Source: an uncultured Odoribacter sp.
GTDB lineage: Bacteria > Bacteroidota > Bacteroidia > Bacteroidales > Marinifilaceae
Assembly: GCA_910589025.1 (NCBI GenBank)
Contig: CAJURM010000005.1
Span: forward strand, 124,001-188,000
Direction of reading: 5' to 3'
Length of the DNA stretch: 64,000 bases
Shown: positions 9,536 through 18,030 of the stretch, piece after piece
Layout of the letters: each line of letters opens with the position of its first letter
Numbering within the stretch: position 1 is the first letter of the stretch
Program-made: the position numbers and the translations under genes
Notes under the pieces: generated by a model
What the model was told of the DNA's origin: nothing
The model's input: the letters and a program-made list of their open reading frames with translations, nothing else
Databases searched by the model: none

Positions 9536-10834
9536 TTACAGGTTGTAAAAAGTGGTGAATGCCTTGATTACATAATCATGATCCTGCGTTCCGGCTGTTT
9601 CACGAACGGAATGCATTCCCCACATGGGATTACCGATATCCACTCCGCGCAGCTCCATTTGGGAAAGCAGGATATTACCCAACGTCGAACCTCCCGCCAT
9701 ATCGGAATGATTAACAAAAGTCTGGTAAGGTACACCCGCCATGCGGCAAACCGTAGCGAAAACGGCGGCAGAATCGCCGTCGGTCACGTACTTTTGATTG
9801 GCATTCAACTTAATAACCGGCCCGCCGTTCATCACCGGATGATTGGTGGGATCGTGTTTTTCGGGGTAGTTCGGATGAAGGGCGTGTGCCATATCCGCCG
9901 AAATCATAAACGAATGGTGTATCGCCCGGTACAGGTCTTCCGTATTCCCTCCCAGTCCGGCAACAATCCGTTCTATGATCGTTCTCAGTATCGGAGAACC
10001 AGCCCCCTGTTTCGTTCCGCTTCCCACTTCCTCATTGTCAAACACAGCCAATACTTTTGTCTTGTCACAATCCTGCGAAGCAATCAGGGCCTTCATGCCG
10101 GCATGCGCCATCGCCAAATCATCCAGCTTACCGCATGAAATGAATTCATCCTGCAATCCGGTGAAGCAGCCTTTCTCGCAATCATACAACGTCAGGTCAA
10201 AATCCAGGATAAGTTCCGGTTCCACCTGCATTTCCCCGGCAATCAGTTTCAGCAGGAAATTGTCTTTTTCAAAATGCCCGTTAATCATTCCCAACACCGG
10301 CAACATATCCTTCTGCTTGCTCAGCGGATTGCCCTGCTCATTAATCGTGCGGTTGAAATGAATGGCAATGTGGGGGATAACCAACAGCGGACGTTTGAAA
10401 TTCACAAAACGGACTGCCGGCTTAAGCGGATTATCGCTTTTAAGCAATACGCGCCCCGCCATAGACAAGGGACGGTCGAACCAGGTGTATAAAATGGGGC
10501 CGCCATAGACTTCGGTATTCAACTTCAGGTATTTCCCTTCCACCGTCATCTCTGCAGAAGGTTTGATACGGAACGTAGGAGAATCGCTGTGGGCACAAAT
10601 CAGTTTAAAACCGTTTTCCGCCACATCGCCTTTTCCCGGGACAAAAGCAAAAAGAGAAGAGTGGTTTTTCGTCACAAAATACTTTTCTCCCCTTTCGATA
10701 TGCCAGGCCTCTCCCGAAAACAACTGTTTAAAACCATGCTCCGTCAATTCCCTTTTTATATTCTGAATCGCATGATAATTGGTCGGACTCTCATTAATAA
10801 ACTGTATCAGGTCTTGTGCTGCTTGCTTTTCCAT
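9536..10834 (-). CDS. apeB: M18 family aminopeptidase (aspartyl aminopeptidase type)
   Basis: The 432-residue length is typical of M18 zinc aminopeptidases, which remove N-terminal residues (acidic ones in the best-known members) in the cytoplasm. Visible family motifs are CAHSDSP (zinc-binding His), FDNEEVGSGT (catalytic and ligand Glu), and MISADMAHALHPNYPEKH with its Asp and His. There is no signal peptide. It starts 12 bases after the stop of cysQ and is followed by the HMA gene. The symbol is by family resemblance; the substrate preference is not visible. Confidence 0.92.
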   Translation of the reverse strand: MEKQAAQDLIQFINESPTNYHAIQNIKRELTEHGFKQLFSGEAWHIERGEKYFVTKNHSSLFAFVPGKGDVAENGFKLICAHSDSPTFRIKPSAEMTVEGKYLKLNTEVYGGPILYTWFDRPLSMAGRVLLKSDNPLKPAVRFVNFKRPLLVIPHIAIHFNRTINEQGNPLSKQKDMLPVLGMINGHFEKDNFLLKLIAGEMQVEPELILDFDLTLYDCEKGCFTGLQDEFISCGKLDDLAMAHAGMKALIASQDCDKTKVLAVFDNEEVGSGTKQGAGSPILRTIIERIVAGLGGNTEDLYRAIHHSFMISADMAHALHPNYPEKHDPTNHPVMNGGPVIKLNANQKYVTDGDSAAVFATVCRMAGVPYQTFVNHSDMAGGSTLGNILLSQMELRGVDIGNPMWGMHSVRETAGTQDHDYVIKAFTTFYNL

Positions 10835-10846
10835 AATGCTGTAATT

Positions 10847-11686
10847 CTAATTTCCGGTTTTGTGATAATGGATAAACACTTCATTTCCTTCCTCAATCTG
10901 TTCTTTCAGCTTTTTGCTGAACATGATAAAAGGAGGATTCACCATGCTTTCCTTATTGTATTCCATATTCGAATAATCTTCGGGATTGACAACCATTCCT
11001 CCGGCAGTCTCGACTATCAATTGTCCGGCAGCGGAATCCCATTCGTAACAACGCCCGAACTTCGGATAAATATCCGCCAGTCCCTTGGCTATCTCACACT
11101 GCTTGGCAGATGCTCCCAAAGGTATCAGCTCAACGCTGTATCCCTTCATTTGCAAATAATCAATATATTCGAACTCGGCCTCTGTCATGTTAAAACGGCT
11201 GACGACCATTTTCAGTTTCGAACCTGTAGAAGTATTCAATGAAAGTTCGGAGACGACACCGTCCTTTTTAATATAACATCTATCGTTTTTGCTGGCCCAG
11301 ATGATTTCGTTGTCCCGGACATTATTAATGACACCGAAAACCGGCTGTCCGTCCTCTATCAAGGCAATATTCACACAAAACCTCCCGTTTTTGTAGATAA
11401 ACTCTTTCGTACCGTCGAGCGGGTCCACCAACCAGAAGGTATGCCATTTTTTACGGACGGAATAATCCGGGATATTCGACTCCTCGCTGATCACCGGGAT
11501 ATCGGGGAAAAGAGCTTTCAGGTCTTTCCGCAACATCTCATTCGACAACTTATCGGCTTCTGTCACCGGAGTAGCGTCGGCTTTCATTTCAATATCCAGG
11601 TCTTGTTTTTTATATACATCAAGCAAAGCATTTCCCGCTTTTTCAATCATCTCCACTATCTGGGTGATATTTTCTTTTGCTAACAT
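10847..11686 (-). CDS. cysQ: 3'(2'),5'-bisphosphate nucleotidase CysQ
   Basis: This inositol-monophosphatase-fold enzyme removes a phosphate from 3'-phosphoadenosine 5'-phosphate, a by-product of sulfate assimilation. Metal-site motifs are visible: VISEES, the DPLDGTKEF core motif, and WDSAAGQLIVETAGG near the C-terminus. I chose the ATG at 11684-11686 (279 residues). The reading frame stays open upstream to 11812, but the extra 42 residues are hydrophobic and unlike the family, and the chosen start MLAKENI gives the normal length. It is probably the first gene of an operon with the aminopeptidase and HMA gene. Confidence 0.9.
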   Translation of the reverse strand: MLAKENITQIVEMIEKAGNALLDVYKKQDLDIEMKADATPVTEADKLSNEMLRKDLKALFPDIPVISEESNIPDYSVRKKWHTFWLVDPLDGTKEFIYKNGRFCVNIALIEDGQPVFGVINNVRDNEIIWASKNDRCYIKKDGVVSELSLNTSTGSKLKMVVSRFNMTEAEFEYIDYLQMKGYSVELIPLGASAKQCEIAKGLADIYPKFGRCYEWDSAAGQLIVETAGGMVVNPEDYSNMEYNKESMVNPPFIMFSKKLKEQIEEGNEVFIHYHKTGN

Positions 11687-11895
11687 TCGAACAAAATTAA
11701 TTTTCAAATAAAGTAAGGCTAAAGTAGCAAATAAAATCCGAAAGTTAAAAATCTGGACACGATTAAAATGAAAGAACCCGCAAAAGGCGGACAAATGGCT
11801 GTCCTGCAACACAATTTACCAATATTCGACTCCAATTAATATAGATAAAATAATATTGGGGAACTTTCCTGTCTTCTATCCGTTGTAATAATTAA

Positions 11896-12198
11896 ATGAA
11901 TAAAGATGCCCTGTACAGGCAGAATTTTTATTCACAGACACAGATAGAAATACAAAATGACAGAGCTATGAATAAACAGAACAATTCCCCCGATTATCCC
12001 GAAAAGGACCATTGCAAAGGAGAAAATCCGGAAACGCCGGACAAAACGACATCCGAGCAACACAGCCCCATCCATTATTTCAGAGACAACCTCCGGAAAC
12101 AAAAAGAGGAAAGCAAAAGAAATATCGAAGAAAAAATGAGAAACACGCTGAAAGGCGGCAAAAACAAACCGACATTCTTTAAAGACAAGAAAGGTTGA
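11896..12198 (+). CDS. Small hydrophilic hypothetical protein
   Basis: An open frame of 100 codons encodes a highly charged Lys/Glu/Asn/Pro-rich protein with no recognised domain. The ATG at 11968 (76 residues) is an equally good or better start, because the first 24 residues look like translated leader. The stop codon lies inside a strong plus-strand intrinsic terminator (12191-12212), which supports a real transcript ending here. The opposite strand also has an open frame; its hydrophobic product is what complementing Lys-rich codons would give, so I treat it as a shadow. Function unknown. Confidence 0.5.
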   Translation: MNKDALYRQNFYSQTQIEIQNDRAMNKQNNSPDYPEKDHCKGENPETPDKTTSEQHSPIHYFRDNLRKQKEESKRNIEEKMRNTLKGGKNKPTFFKDKKG

Positions 12199-12212
12199 AA
12201 TCAACCTTTTTT
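12191..12212 (+). terminator. Intrinsic terminator of the small hydrophilic gene
   Basis: A perfect AAGGTTGA/TCAACCTT stem with an AA loop is followed by four more T. The hairpin contains the upstream gene's TGA stop codon. Confidence 0.8.
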
Positions 12213-12214
12213 CT

Positions 12215-12222
12215 TACTTTTG
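12215..12222 (+). promoter_or_regulatory. Putative -7 box (TACTTTTG) for the thioesterase gene
   Basis: TACTTTTG matches the Bacteroidota TAnnTTTG element 20 bases before the ATG at 12242. No TTTG is seen at the -33 position, which overlaps the preceding terminator. Confidence 0.45.
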
Positions 12223-12241
12223 CCGTACGAATCGGAACAAC

Positions 12242-12649
12242 ATGAAAGAATATCAGTTTGAGCTGGAGATGAAAGTGCGCGATTACGAATGTGATCTCCA
12301 GTGCATTGTAAACAATGCCAACTACCAGCATTACATGGAACATGCCCGGCATGAATTTTTAGAAAAAGCGGGAGCTAATTTCGGAGCATTACACAACCGG
12401 GGCATTGATGCCGTCGTAGCACGGGTTGAAATAGATTACAAAGTATCCCTCATCAGCGGCGATCGGTTTACCGTAAAACTGAATATCGCACGGGAAGGCG
12501 TGAAGCTGGTCTTTTTTGAAGACATTTACCGCTTGCCCGACCTTAAATTATGCGCCCGCGGAAGAGTTGAATCGGTCTGTTTAGACCACGGACGCCTGAC
12601 AAGGGGAGAACTGTTTGATGAAATTTTTGCCGATTGGTTAAAAAAATAA
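12242..12649 (+). CDS. Acyl-CoA thioesterase, hotdog fold (4HBT/YbgC-like)
   Basis: The 135-residue single-domain hotdog protein carries the family motif around residues 17-40: an Asp in CDLQCIVNNANY, then Y.EHAR, where the Asp/Asn and Glu line the active site in YbgC/4-hydroxybenzoyl-CoA thioesterases. It should hydrolyse an acyl-CoA thioester in the cytoplasm; chain preference is not visible. It is monocistronic, bounded by a terminator upstream and tRNA-Val downstream. Confidence 0.88.
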   Translation: MKEYQFELEMKVRDYECDLQCIVNNANYQHYMEHARHEFLEKAGANFGALHNRGIDAVVARVEIDYKVSLISGDRFTVKLNIAREGVKLVFFEDIYRLPDLKLCARGRVESVCLDHGRLTRGELFDEIFADWLKK

Positions 12650-12657
12650 GATAAAAA

Positions 12658-12688
12658 TTTGCTACAACACAAAAAAGCACTACATTTG
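12658..12688 (+). promoter_or_regulatory. Consensus promoter of tRNA-Val
   Basis: TTTG (12658-12661), exactly 19 bases, then TACATTTG (12681-12688): a full match to the Bacteroidota housekeeping promoter TTTG-N19-TAnnTTTG, 25 bases before the tRNA. Confidence 0.85.
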
Positions 12689-12713
12689 TAGCCGCAATCG
12701 AGACAGAGTGCAC

Positions 12714-12788
12714 GGGTTCTTAGCTCAGTTGGTTCAGAGCATCTGGTTTACACCCAGAGGGTCGGGGGTTCGAATCCCTCAGGACCCA
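12714..12788 (+). tRNA. tRNA-Val (anticodon TAC)
   Basis: A complete 75-base cloverleaf: acceptor GGGTTCT/AGGACCC with one G-U pair, D stem GCTC/GAGC, anticodon stem TCTGG/CCAGA with loop TTTACAC (anticodon TAC), T arm with TTCGAAT, and discriminator A. The 3' CCA is not encoded in full. It has its own consensus promoter and a hairpin terminator. Confidence 0.97.
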
Positions 12789-12799
12789 CAAAAAAAGTC

Positions 12800-12848
12800 A
12801 AAGAGTTGAAAGGTTTAAAAGTCGGAAAGACTTTCCTCTCAACTCTTT
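12800..12848. terminator. Nested hairpin between tRNA-Val and the GH18 gene
   Basis: The outer arms AAAGAGTTGA/TCAACTCTTT enclose an inner AAAGTC/GACTTT stem, and T-rich sequence follows on the plus strand. It can end the tRNA transcript, and possibly the convergent GH18 transcript as well. Confidence 0.75.
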
Positions 12849-12869
12849 TCTTTTTCAATCCCACTCCCT

Positions 12870-14009
12870 CTATTTCTCCATATTTTTCTGAATATACCCG
12901 GAAACAAAATCCATAAAATAATGGGTTCCCCGGGATTCCCCCTCCCTGGCAAACTGAAAATCCGAATGAAACTCCCACCAGAAAACCCCTCTGTAATTTT
13001 GTTTTTTTACCCAATCCATTTTCTTCTCCAACGACATCAGATTATCAATTGTAACAAACTCTTCTTTATCGGGGGAAAAATAATAAGGGACCTCCTGTAC
13101 GGCATCATACTCTTCTATCCATCCGTTCTGCAAAAGCGCGGGCAACTCATTGTAATCAAAATAGCGGCCATAATCTTTCAAACATCCTTCAACCTTGATA
13201 CCGGGCTTAATCCCCTTATAATAGAAACCATAACTGGCCAATCCGATGCAAAGTTTCTGCGATTCAAAAACACCCCAACGATTCTCCACAATTTCCCGTA
13301 TGTCTCCCAACGGCGTATTATGGGTTGCCACGGCATCCTCCCATATCCCGCCTCCCATATCATACATCATCAGATTCACCCAATCCACATAGCGGCACAA
13401 CGAATCGGCCACGGATTTACTATACTGATGCACCGAATTCAATGCGGTAGTCAGATAATAAACCTTCCCGCTCTTCTCTGCCAAACGATCCAACTCTTTC
13501 CGAATGTCCCGCATCAGCCAAAGGTGAGTGTGAGGAGTCACCGTATGTTCCCAATCGATCTCAATACCATCATAACCAAACTTGTCCGTGAATTGCGCCA
13601 TCATCGCGGCAAACTTCTGCCGTTGTTCCGGCACATGTACAATCCGGTCAAAATCAACCCCCGGAAAAGAAATCAAAACCTTACTGCCATCCGCATGCAC
13701 CTTTTCAATCAAAGAAGGCACCAAAGCATCCCCTTCCTCTCCCGCCGGATAAGAAAAATTGTTCACATACTTATCGGCAATAAACTGCTTATCCCGGGCG
13801 AAATCAGCCATCTCAAGAGGAGGGCAAGCCATCAGATAAACAAATTGAATCTGTCTGAAATCCGATTGCCTGATTTCATCCATATTTTTCAAACGCCCGC
13901 CAACAGAATACGTCGCATGTATAAAACCGGACACATTTCTTGCTCCGTCCGAACAGCAGGCCAATGTCCACACTGCCGATAAATAAAAAATAAAAATATA
14001 CCTTCTCAT
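12870..14009 (-). CDS. Glycoside hydrolase family 18 lipoprotein (chitinase / endo-N-acetylglucosaminidase type)
   Basis: The 379-residue protein has a signal peptide ending in the lipobox LAC (residues ~16-18), so it is probably anchored in the outer membrane or periplasm. A GH18 TIM barrel follows. The catalytic strand reads YDGIEIDWE: the catalytic Glu and the neighbouring Asp of DxxDxDxE are present, but the first Asp of the DxDxE triad is Glu. Other supports are VDWNLMMYD-like sequence (WVNLMMYD) and GVFWWEF near the end. GH18 enzymes cleave beta-1,4 GlcNAc linkages in chitin or N-glycan cores. It is the last gene of the SusC/SusD locus, 11 bases after the sulfotransferase-like gene. Confidence 0.85.
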   Translation of the reverse strand: MRRYIFIFYLSAVWTLACCSDGARNVSGFIHATYSVGGRLKNMDEIRQSDFRQIQFVYLMACPPLEMADFARDKQFIADKYVNNFSYPAGEEGDALVPSLIEKVHADGSKVLISFPGVDFDRIVHVPEQRQKFAAMMAQFTDKFGYDGIEIDWEHTVTPHTHLWLMRDIRKELDRLAEKSGKVYYLTTALNSVHQYSKSVADSLCRYVDWVNLMMYDMGGGIWEDAVATHNTPLGDIREIVENRWGVFESQKLCIGLASYGFYYKGIKPGIKVEGCLKDYGRYFDYNELPALLQNGWIEEYDAVQEVPYYFSPDKEEFVTIDNLMSLEKKMDWVKKQNYRGVFWWEFHSDFQFAREGESRGTHYFMDFVSGYIQKNMEK

Positions 14010-14020
14010 AAATACTCAAA

Positions 14021-15430
14021 TCAATAATGAATGACAGGAATGTAATCAGCCCGGAAAGACTGATGACTCATTTGAATAACACGCAAAATATTTCCTTGCA
14101 TATCTGTAAAAACAACAGCCTTTCCAAAAGTGGAACCGAACATCAGTTTATCTCCCTGAATCCATTCGACACTACTCATATAGGGAGAACTGTAATCATA
14201 AGGCAACGCCACATTCAAATCCAACGTAGCCGTCTTATTCACCTCATCTACCGTAAAAATCAAAGCACGGGAAACATGGGTGTAAATTCCATTCTCAAAA
14301 AGCAGAATTTTATTGTTATCCAACAACTTCAAACTATGCAACCCGTGGGTATAACCTTCATCGGGAATGGAAATATTTCCACCCTTTCCTCCCAGACGGT
14401 ATATCACTTTACCGCTTTTCGGATCAATCTTCCACACCTCATTCAACCAATTAAACGACATATAGAAATACCCCTCTTTGTCATAATTCACACAATTGGC
14501 ATGTATCCAGTCGCCTCTCAACTGAATACCAAAAATTTCCCCCATAATGTCCGGATCATCCTGCGGATTGATTTCGGAAAAACAATCCCATTCCCACTTG
14601 AAATTCCCTTCCCGGTCCATAATCGTCAATCCGTCACCGAAAACAGTCTCGTTCATCTCTCCTCCCTGGGCTGTCAGATCGAACTCCTTGGGAACATAGT
14701 TCACAAACACGACATTCCCATCCGGCAAACGGCGGATATCATGGTGAAAATAACGTTTTCCCAACTGCTCATAATCTTTATGAAAAACAACATTTCCAAA
14801 CAAATCCATAATCAATATTTCCTTCCCGTTATAATCCCGGTCAGGGTCCGTACCGATAATAGAATAAATCATATTGGTCACGGTATCGAAAGTTGCCACT
14901 TTCACCCCCAGCCTTGTATTCTCATACCACACCACATTTCCTTTCGTATCCAGCAAAGTGATATACCCCGGCTGCATATCTCCCCGCGTAAGCATAATAT
15001 ACCCCGGAATTTCCTCGTCAAGCTCATCCTGATGTAAAGTATAGGTAGGCACCCCCGAAGGCAATGCACGGGTTGTAAAAGAATAAACATCACTCTCGGT
15101 ATAACGGTTCCCCGAACGGGCATGCACCCGGAAATGATACACCGTCTCCGGTCTCAACAAAACCAACGTTGTCATGCCCCCCAAGCCGCCTTCCCGCTCC
15201 CGGGTCATACACACACTCTCCGGCTCATTCTCTTTCCAATACTCAACCTGATAAACCACATCCTCCTTAAAATCCACGGTAATGTCTACCCGCAAAGCAT
15301 TATTATCCTGAACCTTTGCCGTCACACGGCTCATCAACTGCCCCGGCGCCACGAACCCCGTATCATCATCTTCACAAGAAGAGCAAAAAAACAACGCAAA
15401 CGCAACGAGAATAAAACAAATTTTGTTCAT
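14021..15430 (-). CDS. Arylsulfotransferase (ASST)-family lipoprotein
   Basis: The 469-residue lipoprotein has lipobox FCSSC at residues 15-19. An N-terminal fibronectin-III-like domain (about 30-125) is followed by a beta-propeller resembling aryl-sulfate sulfotransferases. Conserved-looking histidine segments are HHDIRRLPDG, DWIHAN and THGLHSLKLL, with propeller blades such as GKVIYRLGGKGG. ASST enzymes move a sulfate group between phenolic molecules outside the cytoplasm. Its place in a polysaccharide locus beside GH16-like and GH18 genes is unusual; it might act on a sulfated glycan or have become a binding protein. Family assignment is fairly secure, activity is not. Confidence 0.75.
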   Translation of the reverse strand: MNKICFILVAFALFFCSSCEDDDTGFVAPGQLMSRVTAKVQDNNALRVDITVDFKEDVVYQVEYWKENEPESVCMTREREGGLGGMTTLVLLRPETVYHFRVHARSGNRYTESDVYSFTTRALPSGVPTYTLHQDELDEEIPGYIMLTRGDMQPGYITLLDTKGNVVWYENTRLGVKVATFDTVTNMIYSIIGTDPDRDYNGKEILIMDLFGNVVFHKDYEQLGKRYFHHDIRRLPDGNVVFVNYVPKEFDLTAQGGEMNETVFGDGLTIMDREGNFKWEWDCFSEINPQDDPDIMGEIFGIQLRGDWIHANCVNYDKEGYFYMSFNWLNEVWKIDPKSGKVIYRLGGKGGNISIPDEGYTHGLHSLKLLDNNKILLFENGIYTHVSRALIFTVDEVNKTATLDLNVALPYDYSSPYMSSVEWIQGDKLMFGSTFGKAVVFTDMQGNILRVIQMSHQSFRADYIPVIHY

Positions 15431-15490
15431 ACCAGACTAAAAATTAAATGTCGTATTAAACCGTTTCATCAAAAAACAAAACACCGGGCT

Positions 15491-16171
15491 CTACTCCCGA
15501 TATTCATAACTCACAAAATCATACAACGCATAATTATCCTGCGAAGCGATATGATCGCCCAAAAATTTCAAATTTTCAACGCTGCAATAAATATGAAAAG
15601 CAATCTCCTTGCCATAAGTCTGCTGAACAGTACTCACGGTTTCCCCATCTATCATCCACTCCACCTTATACTTCCCATCCACCAAAGAAAGATCAATTTC
15701 AAAAATATGCCAACCTTTCTTTATTTTTACCGGAACAGACTGGAAAGGATGATCCTGCGTGGTCATATAGGCAATCACCTCATCCGGAGTAGCCTGCAAT
15801 TGTTCACGCACCTCCTGTTTTCCATACCCGACTTCAAAATCAATCTCATGGTGGTCATCACAATAAATCCAGGCCCCGATACTACTCTGATCCCCCTCTC
15901 CCAAATCGGAAATGAAAGTCCTCCATTTATATCGGCCCGTCGTATAGACCTTCTCTTTCGTACGGAACTTTTTCCGGTCAAAAGAATTAGCCCGGGTAAA
16001 AATCCGCAAACATCCGTTTTCCAAACTATACTGCCGAGCCGGATTGTCATCCTGGTGATAATACACCCACCCTTCCACATCGTCAAAATCCCAACGCATA
16101 CTTTGGGGAGATTGTGAAAAAACAGGCACATAAAAAAATAAAGATACGACACAAAAATAAATGAACCTCAT
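15491..16171 (-). CDS. GH16-like / concanavalin-fold secreted protein
   Basis: A predicted 226-residue protein with an N-terminal signal peptide (cleavage after about VFSQS) and a beta-sandwich of the concanavalin A-like lectin/glucanase class. The segment HEIDFEVG resembles the GH16 catalytic EIDxE motif, placed after GAWIYCDDH, and a Trp-containing strand (GWHIFEIDLS) follows as in GH16. It may hydrolyse or bind a beta-linked polysaccharide. I start at the ATG at 16171 because it immediately precedes the signal peptide; the frame is open to 16204. It lies 60 bases upstream of the sulfotransferase-like gene and 147 bases after susD, in the same operon. Confidence 0.7.
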   Translation of the reverse strand: MRFIYFCVVSLFFYVPVFSQSPQSMRWDFDDVEGWVYYHQDDNPARQYSLENGCLRIFTRANSFDRKKFRTKEKVYTTGRYKWRTFISDLGEGDQSSIGAWIYCDDHHEIDFEVGYGKQEVREQLQATPDEVIAYMTTQDHPFQSVPVKIKKGWHIFEIDLSLVDGKYKVEWMIDGETVSTVQQTYGKEIAFHIYCSVENLKFLGDHIASQDNYALYDFVSYEYRE

Positions 16172-16318
16172 AAATACCGCATTAAACATTAGACAAACTC
16201 CCACAAATACAGCCCTTCTTTTTCAAAAGGAGTAAAGAATCTCCCCAAAACTCCGGAAATACCCCCATACATTCCAAAGAAATTCTTTACTCCATCCCCT
16301 CAAACCATTACCCCTAAT

Positions 16319-18019
16319 TTATTTCTTAACAAAACTCCGGCAATTCAACAAAGCCTGATTCAAATCAGACTCCCTTTTCGGCACCGGGAAATAACGCCGT
16401 ATATCATCCTCTGTCAAATCCTGCGGATACACCTTCCACATTGAGCTGTAATCATACGACCCGCCATTCTGGGCATTGGCATTTTTCTCCTGCCATTCCG
16501 ATTTCAGCTTAATTCCGGCAATATACTTATTCAAACGGTCTTTCCAGAGTCCCATACGAATCAAATCGGGACGGCGCACCCCTTCATTATTCAATTCAAA
16601 AGCCCGCTCGTCACAAATAGCTTCACGCAAATCATCCGTTGTCGCATAATCCTCCAACTTCAAATTATGCTCTTGATTTTGAAAAGCCCGCTCACGAATC
16701 TTATTAACCAAATCAATCGCCTCCCGGGTCGGCCCGTTCAGTTCATTCAAAATTTCGGCTTTACACAACACAATATCCGCAAAACGCAACAACGGCATAT
16801 TGTTACCTGTATTGTAATTATAGCTCAAAGCATTCTGATACTTATATTTTTGTGTATAAGCAGCCCCCAGCTCTACCAGTTTTTGAGTCACACCCTCCGG
16901 TGTTTTCCATTCCTCATAGACGGCACCTGTTTTCTCTACACTTTCAGGTATGGTGTAATTGATATTCTCCGGTTCATATATATCGGGGAAAGCCGTTACC
17001 ATCAATACAGTATATCTTTCATCCTCCCGATCGAACTTCCAGGCCAATTCCAACGGGATACTGAACAAATCCCAGCCGCAATCATAATTCCACGGAGTAA
17101 AATTCATTCCGATATCAGACGTACCTCCCGTCCCGGCAGGATTGGAATGAACCGTAAAAATCAACTCATTGTTATACTTGCAATTTTCGTCATCGGGATT
17201 AAAAACATCCCAAACACGGGGTTGTAAAGTATGCACACTATTCTCTAACGCCATAATCTCATTCACATACCCTAACGCCGTCGTCCATTCATCCCGGCCG
17301 TCTTCACCGTTCAAACGCATTCTTCCGGCAATTCTCATGTGCAATTTGGCCAGATAACCGGCAGCAGCGCTAAACGTAGCCCGTCCGGCATCACTCCGGC
17401 TGTCATACTTTTGAGGCAAAACCGCTTTAGCCTCTCTCAAATCTTTGTCTATCTGCATCTCAATATCTTCAATGGAAGAAGGGGCCAATTTAGCATCAAC
17501 GGGCGTTTTACTATCCGTCACCAAAGGCACGGTATAGAAAAAATCGGTCAATTGATAATAAGCGAAACCACGCATAAATTTAGCTTCTGCGATATAACTG
17601 TCCCTCAATGCCTTGGCATCCTCCTCTTCCACTCCGAATTCCGAAAGCGGAATATTCGGTATGTTATCTATCGCAATATTACAACGACTGATGGTTTGAT
17701 ACATACAATCCCATACCTGTTGTACATCCATGTTCGCATTCAACTTCAACTCATTGAGCAATTCACAATCCATTTCGGCATGATAACACACATCGGTTGT
17801 CATATCATTCAGATAAAAGATAGCCCGGTTCGTCAACGGTATCAAACGTTCATAAGTACCATTGACAGCAGCCAAAGCATCATCTTTCGTAACAAAAGCA
17901 TTATCCGGTGTCAATTCAGAATAGACCACTTCATCCAAGGTATCGTCACAAGAGGCCAGACACCCCGCCAGAGCGACAGCCAAGGAAAACACCAATCCCT
18001 TTTTTATTATTGTATTCAT
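16319..18019 (-). CDS. SusD/RagB-family outer-membrane glycan-binding lipoprotein
   Basis: The 566-residue lipoprotein has a signal peptide with lipobox LAGC near residue 20. The body has TPR-like helices typical of SusD (for example AEAKFMRGFAYYQLTDFF), followed by the C-terminal SusD region with EILNELNGPTREAIDLVNKIRERA and the closing NNEGVRRPDLIRMG block. SusD proteins sit as lids on SusC channels and bind glycan at the cell surface. The gene begins 11 bases after the partner susC stop, which fixes it as that protein's partner. Confidence 0.95.
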   Translation of the reverse strand: MNTIIKKGLVFSLAVALAGCLASCDDTLDEVVYSELTPDNAFVTKDDALAAVNGTYERLIPLTNRAIFYLNDMTTDVCYHAEMDCELLNELKLNANMDVQQVWDCMYQTISRCNIAIDNIPNIPLSEFGVEEEDAKALRDSYIAEAKFMRGFAYYQLTDFFYTVPLVTDSKTPVDAKLAPSSIEDIEMQIDKDLREAKAVLPQKYDSRSDAGRATFSAAAGYLAKLHMRIAGRMRLNGEDGRDEWTTALGYVNEIMALENSVHTLQPRVWDVFNPDDENCKYNNELIFTVHSNPAGTGGTSDIGMNFTPWNYDCGWDLFSIPLELAWKFDREDERYTVLMVTAFPDIYEPENINYTIPESVEKTGAVYEEWKTPEGVTQKLVELGAAYTQKYKYQNALSYNYNTGNNMPLLRFADIVLCKAEILNELNGPTREAIDLVNKIRERAFQNQEHNLKLEDYATTDDLREAICDERAFELNNEGVRRPDLIRMGLWKDRLNKYIAGIKLKSEWQEKNANAQNGGSYDYSSMWKVYPQDLTEDDIRRYFPVPKRESDLNQALLNCRSFVKK

Positions 18020-18030
18020 ATATAGCTTAT

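Noticed and set aside
11686..11812. 42-residue N-terminal extension of CysQ
   Set aside because: The extra residues are unlike the family and the internal ATG gives the normal length.
11932..12204. 90-codon hydrophobic minus-strand frame
   Set aside because: It is the complement of the Lys-rich plus-strand gene; the plus-strand terminator supports the other strand.
12748..13014. 88-codon minus-strand open frame ending in GPEGFEPPTLWV
   Set aside because: It is read through the complement of tRNA-Val; this peptide ending is a well-known artefact of tRNA antisense translation, and the frame overlaps the real GH18 gene.
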